From the NCBI GenBank assembly GCA_945949385.1, contig CAMFEL010000058.1:1-11479 (forward strand): DNA of 11,479 nucleotides, in the 5' to 3' direction. This DNA is from an uncultured Clostridia bacterium. GTDB lineage: Bacteria > Bacillota > Clostridia > Oscillospirales > CAG-272. Shown here in pieces: positions 6,531-11,479 of the stretch. Position 1 is the first letter of the stretch. Every line of letters starts with the position of its first letter. Position numbers and translations under genes: made by a program. The notes beneath the pieces are model-generated. The model worked only from the letters and a program-made list of their open reading frames with translations, was not told the origin of the DNA and did not search any database.

Positions 6531-6561
6531 TATTATTCCCCTGAAAGTCTTATTTATACAC
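6531..6561 (-). promoter_or_regulatory. Candidate sigma-F (forespore) promoter of spoIIR
   Basis: The minus strand has GGGAATAATA at 6531-6540, fitting the sigma-F -10 pattern GGNNANANTR at every fixed position. Upstream are GTGTA (6557-6561, spacer 16, one mismatch to GYWTA) and an overlapping GTATA (6555-6559, spacer 14, full match). It sits 33 nt before the ATG. B. subtilis spoIIR is a sigma-F gene, which supports the reading; the exact -35 choice is open. Confidence 0.5.
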
Positions 6562-6575
6562 GCCTTTTTATTTTT

Positions 6576-8906
6576 TCAGTCCCTGTGAGCGTCGCAGAGA
6601 TAAACACGGCAGTCGCATTCGTCCCAGCCCCGGTCGTTGAACAGGGCGTAAATTTTTATTTTTTTGCCGCACAATCCGGGAGCAAGAGGCAGGAAAAAGG
6701 TATTGTTCCTGTCGCTGTCCATAACTCTGTGCTCCCACATATTCGCCTTGTATTCCGGCGCTCGCAAGGGGAAGCCCGCAAGATCGCCGTCGATCTCGGC
6801 ACAGCAGTATACGCCCTCGGCGCCGTGTACACCGTTTACCGCAACTGCTATTCTCGCCCCGTCCCGGTACTCCGGCAGGGTAAATTCGCCGAATCGCATA
6901 GCCTGCGTAACTGCAAGGCGACCGGGCGCCTGAAGATTGTTGGCGCGGGGATTTTCCGTTTTGACGGTACAGCCGTCTTTAATAAGCCTTACGGCGTATA
7001 TTCTGTCCGGAGGCTCCGGAATACGCAGGTATCTGAAGGCTCCCTGCGGCTTATATGTAAGCTTTATCATACCCCCGCAAAGGCTGTATTCGTCGTGGAC
7101 GGAAAAGCGCACAACGCCGATTTCGGCATCCCTCAGCTTTTCAAGGTCACAAAGAGGGGCGGCGCTCCAATTTTCCAGCTCCGTTGAAGTCTCCGCCACG
7201 GTGGGAATGTTCTGAGCCGCCACCTCGGGGGTGGGAGCTGCCGCGGCAAAGCATTCTATTTCTATACTGTCCGCCGTAACTGTGTGTCCGAAATCCACTC
7301 TGAGACATCCGCCCTTTATACGGGAGCCCATGCCGCAGTATGTTCTTGACTGAGCGTCAAAAAACGTATCGGGGCGTCCGTCAAACATGGCGGCGCTTTC
7401 ACAGCCGCGCAGTCTATATGTGCGCTGAGAGAAAAACGCCTCCCTTGCCGCCTTTATCTGCGGCACCGCGGTTTCCCCGCTGCGGCGCAGGCTGCGAGCC
7501 TCAAGGCAATCGTTGTCTATGGCAAAGGCACAAACCTCGTACAGCTTTTCTCCCTCCTGCGGTCTCCACTTAAAGCCGTCAAGGACTCCCAGCGCAACCG
7601 GTGCCGCTTCAAGAGTGCCGAAAGTAATATTCAGCTTGCAGTTCTTTTCTTTTTTGCAGGATATAAGCCGCGGCTCGCTCTCTTTTTGCAGAATTCTTAT
7701 GTATGTCACACCGTCTGCATCCTCTTTTACGGTGTGATATTTACAACCCGCGACAATGCTGTCCGCTTCATCGGCTGTTGACACTTCTATAAGGGCAGCT
7801 CTGAAAGGAAGCAGCTCTATCTCCACGCTGTCGCCGTATTCAAATACGCCCAAATGCTCTTCATAAGGATGGCGCAGGTTTACACAGAACTCCTCTGTGC
7901 AGTCCTCAAGCCCCACAAAAGCGTCGAGCGTCAGAGTAATTCTCTTTGTCTCCCATGTATCGTTGCCGGTGGAGATCCAGCGCTTTCTGCCGTTTCCTCT
8001 GGAGCAGGCATTGGCGCCGTATTCCTTTGGCAGCAGCTTGCCTTTTACAAGAATATCCGCGTTCTTTGCGTGAAGGTTGTATATTCGTGCAAGGGTCGCC
8101 TGCTCGTCGTCCCGCATAAGCCACGGGTTGCCGTAGATTTCGGGGGCAAGAATAAGGCTACGGTTGAACGCCTGATAGACAAGCTCGTCCTCAAAATAGT
8201 CTATGCAGGAGGAAATACACACGCCGTGATCCTCGCAAAGCCTTGACAGACCCGGCACATGACCGCGTGAGAACATATAAGCCCTGTTGTGCATGGCGGT
8301 CACGGGGTTGCATATGAGCACATCCGTATATGTCTCGGAGCCGTTCCACAGAAAAGTGGTGGCGTATTTCTCGCTGCCGTAAAGTTCAAGGCGGTGGTTT
8401 AGCACAATAAGCTCCGGGCAGTAGCGGCGGCAACGGGCAAGCATTTCTCCGAAGGTGTCCGCCATATTCTCTCTGAGCCCGCCGCACACCGCGTCCAGCT
8501 TAAATTCTCCGAAGCCGTAGTCGCGGCAGAGATGAACGAAAAACTCAAAGCGTTTTTGCTTTGTCTCCTCCGTGTCGCCGAAGCCGTCGGGGCCGCCCCA
8601 CAGACCGAGGCGTACACCCATGCCGAGGGCAGTCTCGGCTATACGTTTCCAGCCGTCGGGGTAGTTTTTTTGAAACCTTTCGCTGTCCGTGTCCCCGTAT
8701 ACGCCTGCGCCGTCGAAATTGCCAGCGTCCCAGGCGTAGATGCCGAGGCGCATACCGTAGGCATCTCTCAGCCATTTGAAATATTCAAGATTTATAAGGG
8801 TCTGCCCTTCCGTGGAGCCCTCGTTTGTATTGTTTATCCATGTGAAATACTGGGGCACGGAGGGGGTCATGTTGTCGGCGCCCGCGTATTTTTTGTATTT
8901 TCTCAT
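6576..8906 (-). CDS. Putative cytoplasmic glycoside hydrolase, alpha-galactosidase-like barrel with C-terminal beta domains
   Basis: This 776-aa protein has no signal peptide, so it probably acts on imported sugars or glycosides. The N-terminal 1-300 resembles the TIM barrel of clan-D alpha-galactosidases (GH27/GH36-like): YFKWLRDAYGMRLGIYAWD (42-60), a WKRIAETALGMGVRLGLWGGPDGFG strand-helix-strand region (86-110), and GFGEFKLDAV (131-140). In the last, D138 stands where the nucleophilic Asp of the K-x-D motif is expected. The acid/base residue is not obvious to me. About residues 320-375 look like the usual beta-sandwich after the barrel, and about 490-635 resemble a carbohydrate-binding (F5/8-like) fold with a WSAAPLCDLEK stretch inside. 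The start ATG 8906 has AAAGGAG 7 nt upstream. It follows the 2-hydroxyacid dehydrogenase by 51 nt, probably in one transcript. Substrate is unknown; the family call is by pattern only. Confidence 0.55.
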   Translation of the reverse strand: MRKYKKYAGADNMTPSVPQYFTWINNTNEGSTEGQTLINLEYFKWLRDAYGMRLGIYAWDAGNFDGAGVYGDTDSERFQKNYPDGWKRIAETALGMGVRLGLWGGPDGFGDTEETKQKRFEFFVHLCRDYGFGEFKLDAVCGGLRENMADTFGEMLARCRRYCPELIVLNHRLELYGSEKYATTFLWNGSETYTDVLICNPVTAMHNRAYMFSRGHVPGLSRLCEDHGVCISSCIDYFEDELVYQAFNRSLILAPEIYGNPWLMRDDEQATLARIYNLHAKNADILVKGKLLPKEYGANACSRGNGRKRWISTGNDTWETKRITLTLDAFVGLEDCTEEFCVNLRHPYEEHLGVFEYGDSVEIELLPFRAALIEVSTADEADSIVAGCKYHTVKEDADGVTYIRILQKESEPRLISCKKEKNCKLNITFGTLEAAPVALGVLDGFKWRPQEGEKLYEVCAFAIDNDCLEARSLRRSGETAVPQIKAAREAFFSQRTYRLRGCESAAMFDGRPDTFFDAQSRTYCGMGSRIKGGCLRVDFGHTVTADSIEIECFAAAAPTPEVAAQNIPTVAETSTELENWSAAPLCDLEKLRDAEIGVVRFSVHDEYSLCGGMIKLTYKPQGAFRYLRIPEPPDRIYAVRLIKDGCTVKTENPRANNLQAPGRLAVTQAMRFGEFTLPEYRDGARIAVAVNGVHGAEGVYCCAEIDGDLAGFPLRAPEYKANMWEHRVMDSDRNNTFFLPLAPGLCGKKIKIYALFNDRGWDECDCRVYLCDAHRD

Positions 8907-8957
8907 ATGGAGTCTCCTTTATGCCGCCAAAAATTCGGTGCAAGGGATTTTATGCTT

Positions 8958-9905
8958 TTATACAAGTCTCGATCTCGTCCCGCCTGCTTCAAAGGAACGG
9001 ATATTCTCCGCGATCTCCGCAAGGCAGCGGCTTCTTGCCTCAAATGAGCCCCAAGCCATATGAGGAGTCAGCAGTACATTGTCAAGTCCCATAATCTCCG
9101 TATAGGGACTGCTTTCGGGGAACGGCTCCTGCGAATACACATCCACACCCACAGCGCCCAGCCGCCCGTTTTTGACTGCCTCGCACAGCGCAGCCTCGTC
9201 GCAAACGGCGCCCCTTGCCACATTTACAAGTATTGCATCCTTTTTCATCATGGCAATGCGCTCGCGGGAAATAAGTCCGCGGGTCTCCTCCGTCAGAGGA
9301 GTATGCAGCGTGATAATGTCGGCGTTTTTGCAAAGAGTATCAATATCCGCACATTCAAAATCGGGAACGGGAACTCTTTTATTTGCTATAACACGGCATC
9401 CCATGGCAACGGCCGCCGCCGCTACTCTGCGTCCGATATTTCCGAGGCCCACAATGCCCCACGTTTTCCCGCTGATTTCGTGATAAACGGGCTCAAGCCT
9501 GTTGGGAACATCCCCTGCACTGTAGCTGCCGCTCCTGACCCAGCCGTTGTACTCTCCGAGATGGGTGGCAAGGGACAGCACCATGGCAAGAGTAGTCTGC
9601 GCCACGCTGTCCGTGGAATATCCGCTTACATTGCACACAGCAACGCCGCGTCTTTTCATATATTCAAGATCCACATTGTCGCAGCCCGTTGCCGCGATAC
9701 AAATAAGCTTTAGGTTCGGTGCTTCTCCCACGGTGTCTCTGTTCAGCTTCACTTTGTTTATTATCACCGTCTCGGCGTCGCCGATCCGTTGCGACACCTG
9801 CGCCGGGGATGTATGGGAATATATAACCGTCTCGCCCATAGAAGTCACGGGGGAAAGGTCAATATCGTCCCCCAGCGTTGCGGCGTCAAGAAATACGGTT
9901 TTCAT
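8958..9905 (-). CDS. D-2-hydroxyacid dehydrogenase (glycerate dehydrogenase/hydroxypyruvate reductase type)
   Basis: This 315-aa cytoplasmic oxidoreductase of the D-isomer-specific 2-hydroxyacid dehydrogenase family interconverts a 2-keto acid and a D-2-hydroxy acid with NAD(P)H. Visible landmarks are LICIAATGCDNVDL (67-80) in the substrate domain, the Rossmann motif GLGNIG (153-158), NVARGAV with catalytic Arg231, VDVYSQEP with Glu260, and LTPHMAW with His282, so the Arg/Glu/His catalytic set is complete. After the second Rossmann strand the sequence reads VIANKR (172-177). It lacks the Asp typical of strict NAD enzymes and offers basic residues, which could favour NADPH. AAAGGA lies about 8 nt before the ATG. 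The gene follows the rpsU terminator and precedes the glycosidase-like gene. Hydroxypyruvate or glyoxylate are likely substrates by resemblance; the exact substrate cannot be read from sequence. Confidence 0.9.
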   Translation of the reverse strand: MKTVFLDAATLGDDIDLSPVTSMGETVIYSHTSPAQVSQRIGDAETVIINKVKLNRDTVGEAPNLKLICIAATGCDNVDLEYMKRRGVAVCNVSGYSTDSVAQTTLAMVLSLATHLGEYNGWVRSGSYSAGDVPNRLEPVYHEISGKTWGIVGLGNIGRRVAAAAVAMGCRVIANKRVPVPDFECADIDTLCKNADIITLHTPLTEETRGLISRERIAMMKKDAILVNVARGAVCDEAALCEAVKNGRLGAVGVDVYSQEPFPESSPYTEIMGLDNVLLTPHMAWGSFEARSRCLAEIAENIRSFEAGGTRSRLV

Positions 9906-9964
9906 AGGCTTTTCCTTTCGTAATCGGACGTTTTATGCCGCTTTCGGCGCGGCGCACTGTATAT

Positions 9965-9998
9965 AAAAAGCGGGAGCTGATTTATCAGCCCCCGTTTT
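9965..9998 (-). terminator. Intrinsic terminator of rpsU
   Basis: A 10-bp stem (9971-9980 with 9985-9994, one G-U pair on the minus transcript) has a 4-nt loop. It is followed on the minus strand by CTTTTT then TATAT, and preceded by AAAA. It begins 2 nt after the rpsU stop codon and separates rpsU from the dehydrogenase gene. Confidence 0.88.
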
Positions 9999-10000
9999 CA

Positions 10001-10177
10001 TTACTTGAATTTACGCTTTCTTGCTGCCTCAGACTTTTTCTTTTTCTTTACGCTGGGCTTTTCGTAACATTCTCTTTTGCGAAGCTCGGCCTGGATACCG
10101 GATCTCTGGCACTGACGCTTAAAGCGGCGGAGCGCGCTGTCAAGAGACTCATTCTCTTTTACTCTGATTTCTGCCAT
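10001..10177 (-). CDS. rpsU: 30S ribosomal protein S21
   Basis: This 58-aa basic protein of the small ribosomal subunit is located near the 3' end of 16S rRNA and takes part in mRNA start-site recognition. The translated sequence begins MAEIRVKENESLDSALRRFK and continues RQCQRSGIQAELRKRECYEK. It ends in a Lys/Arg-rich tail (KKKKKSEAARKRKFK) typical of Firmicute S21, and its length matches the family (57-60 aa). The start ATG at 10177 has a strong purine-rich site (GAGGGGAGGG) with suitable spacing. The gene is a single transcription unit: perfect sigma-A promoter upstream, intrinsic terminator immediately downstream. It lies after leuS, but the promoter makes it independent. Confidence 0.96.
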   Translation of the reverse strand: MAEIRVKENESLDSALRRFKRQCQRSGIQAELRKRECYEKPSVKKKKKSEAARKRKFK

Positions 10178-10236
10178 TATCTGTTTCCCTCCCCTCGCTT
10201 TATGCGCTGTGAAGCGCCGGATTGCACTTCTTTAAT

Positions 10237-10265
10237 ATTATATCCGTCACAAACCCGATTGTCAA
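10237..10265 (-). promoter_or_regulatory. Perfect-consensus sigma-A promoter of rpsU
   Basis: The minus strand carries TTGACA (10260-10265), exactly 17 nt, then TATAAT (10237-10242). Both hexamers and the spacer are the textbook optimum. The start point would be near 10230, giving a leader of about 53 nt before the rpsU ATG. Such strength fits a ribosomal protein gene. Confidence 0.88.
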
Positions 10266-10308
10266 GAATAATTTCACGCTTTTTTGAAAAAAATGTATCC
10301 GAAATGTA

Positions 10309-11479
10309 TTACTTAGCCACGATATTTACTATCTTGCCGGGAACATAGATCTCTTTTACAATCGTTTTGCCCTCCAGCAAAGCAGCGATCTTTTCGTCAG
10401 CCCTTGCCGCGTTTATTGCCTCGTCACGGGTCGCCTCGCGGGAAACGGTTACGGTGGAGCGCAGCTTTCCGCATATCTGTACGGCTATTTCCACAGTATC
10501 GTCCACGGTCTTTGCCTCGTCGTAGTCGGGCCACTTGCCCGTAGACAGCATTCCCTCGCCGCCGCACTGCTCCCATATCTCCTCGCACAGATGAGGCGCG
10601 TAGGGGCAAAGCAGGCTGACAAAGGTCTTAAGCTCGTCAACGGTAAGAGAGCCGTGATCGTAGATTTCGTTAATAAGCGTCATAAGAGCGGCGATGCCCG
10701 TGTTGAACTTCATTTCCTCTATATCCCGAGTGACCTTTTTAACGGTCTTATGGAAAGAAGCCTCAAGCTCGGGTGTAACGCCTGTTCCCCGGGCAATATC
10801 CGTAAGTCCCGCAGTCCTTTCAAGGAAGCGCTTGCAGCCTTTTACGCTGCTTTCAGACCAGGGCGCAGCTTTTTCATAGTCGCCCATAAAGAGCACATAT
10901 ACTCTCAGCACATCAGCGCCGTACTTATCCACCACATCCAGCGGGTCAATGACATTACCCTTGGATTTTGACATCTTATCGCCGTCGGGACCCAGTATAA
11001 GTCCCTGCGCCGTTCTTTTGGCATAGGGCTCCGGACAGGGCACTTCACCTATGTCGTACAGGAAATGATGCCAGAAACGGGAGTATATCATATGTCTGGT
11101 AACATGCTCCATACCGCCGTTGTACCAGTCCACGGGCAGCCAATATTTCATTTTTTCCTTATCGGCAAAACGCTCGCTGTTGTGGGGATCGATGTAACGC
11201 AGGAAATACCAGGAGGAGCCTGCCCACTGAGGCATGGTGTCAGTCTCGCGCTTTGCGGGGCCTCCGCATTTGGGACACTTGCAGTTTACGAAGCTGTCAA
11301 GCTTAGCAAGAGGGCTTTCCCCTCCCACGCCGGGCTCGAAGTTTTCCATATCGGGCAGCTTAAGCGGCAGCTGGTCATAGGGAACGCCCACCATGCCGCA
11401 CTTGGGACAGTGAACGATGGGGATAGGCTCGCCCCAGTAGCGCTGACGGTTGAACGCCCAATCCTTCATCTTGTACTGG
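10309..11479 (-). CDS. leuS: Leucyl-tRNA synthetase, C-terminal part (5' end outside window)
   Basis: LeuRS charges tRNA-Leu with leucine in the cytoplasm. Only the last 389 or so residues are in the window; the frame is open through the right edge, so HIGH and the editing domain lie outside. What remains starts at YKMKDWAFNRQRYWGEPIP, the conserved return into the catalytic core. It then has two CPKC pairs (C21/C24 and C65/C68, numbered from the first visible Met) that probably bind zinc. The DTMPQWAGSSWYFLRY segment follows (77-92), and GPDGDKMSKSKGN (160-172) carries the class I KMSKS loop. After that come the helical anticodon-binding domain, with SLLCPYAPHLCEEIWEQ, and the small C-terminal domain ending KIVNIVAK. 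There is no obvious strong terminator before the rpsU promoter, only A/T-rich spacer. Confidence 0.96.
   Translation of the reverse strand, partial: QYKMKDWAFNRQRYWGEPIPIVHCPKCGMVGVPYDQLPLKLPDMENFEPGVGGESPLAKLDSFVNCKCPKCGGPAKRETDTMPQWAGSSWYFLRYIDPHNSERFADKEKMKYWLPVDWYNGGMEHVTRHMIYSRFWHHFLYDIGEVPCPEPYAKRTAQGLILGPDGDKMSKSKGNVIDPLDVVDKYGADVLRVYVLFMGDYEKAAPWSESSVKGCKRFLERTAGLTDIARGTGVTPELEASFHKTVKKVTRDIEEMKFNTGIAALMTLINEIYDHGSLTVDELKTFVSLLCPYAPHLCEEIWEQCGGEGMLSTGKWPDYDEAKTVDDTVEIAVQICGKLRSTVTVSREATRDEAINAARADEKIAALLEGKTIVKEIYVPGKIVNIVAK

Noticed and set aside
9906..9964. Promoter of the dehydrogenase gene
   Set aside because: A short GCCGC/GCGGC stem and a CATAAA box exist, but no convincing -35 and -10 pair with proper spacing could be set.
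10266..10308. Terminator of leuS
   Set aside because: Only A/T-rich sequence with a T-run/A-run pair and two direct ATACAT copies is present; there is no stable GC stem before a U-tract.

Overview
The window looks like chromosomal DNA from a spore-forming, medium-GC member of the Clostridia, probably a gut-type Oscillospiraceae/Lachnospiraceae relative. The main reasons are an intact spoIIR (a forespore sporulation signal), strong GGAGG ribosome binding sites, A/T-rich spacers with Gram-positive style sigma-A promoters, and typical Firmicute protein families. Every convincing protein gene is on the minus strand, so the biology reads from high to low coordinates.

Right end (10003-11479): the C-terminal part of leuS (leucyl-tRNA synthetase, with KMSKS), then rpsU (ribosomal protein S21, 58 aa). 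rpsU has its own perfect-consensus promoter (TTGACA, 17 nt, TATAAT) and its own intrinsic terminator. Middle right (6576-9905): a D-2-hydroxyacid dehydrogenase followed 51 nt later by a 776-aa cytoplasmic protein with an alpha-galactosidase-like barrel and beta-rich C-terminal regions. Middle (5850-6561): spoIIR with a candidate sigma-F promoter and a perfect hairpin terminator.

Left half (1-5520): a purine/nucleoside salvage cluster in the order xpt (xanthine phosphoribosyltransferase), BMP-family lipoprotein, double-ABC ATPase, permease 1, permease 2. Permease 2 runs off the left edge of the window. The three membrane-complex genes are tightly coupled: the spacer is 2 nt and then there is a 4-nt overlap, with GTG starts fixed by Shine-Dalgarno sites. 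Two hairpins separate the abundant binding-protein gene from the ATPase gene, a layout usual for setting different expression levels. Together these genes would import nucleosides; the freed xanthine/guanine-type bases would be converted to nucleotides by Xpt.

The one sizeable non-coding stretch (5521-5888) holds the xpt promoter, the spoIIR terminator and a roughly 100-nt structured block. Read on the plus strand, that block has a layout recalling the pfl/ZTP riboswitch (P1 stem, UGAC-GGCG segment, P2 hairpin, distal CGCC), but it has no downstream gene on that strand. It is the most curious element here, and its identity is uncertain. No mobile elements, CRISPR arrays, tRNAs or rRNAs were seen.
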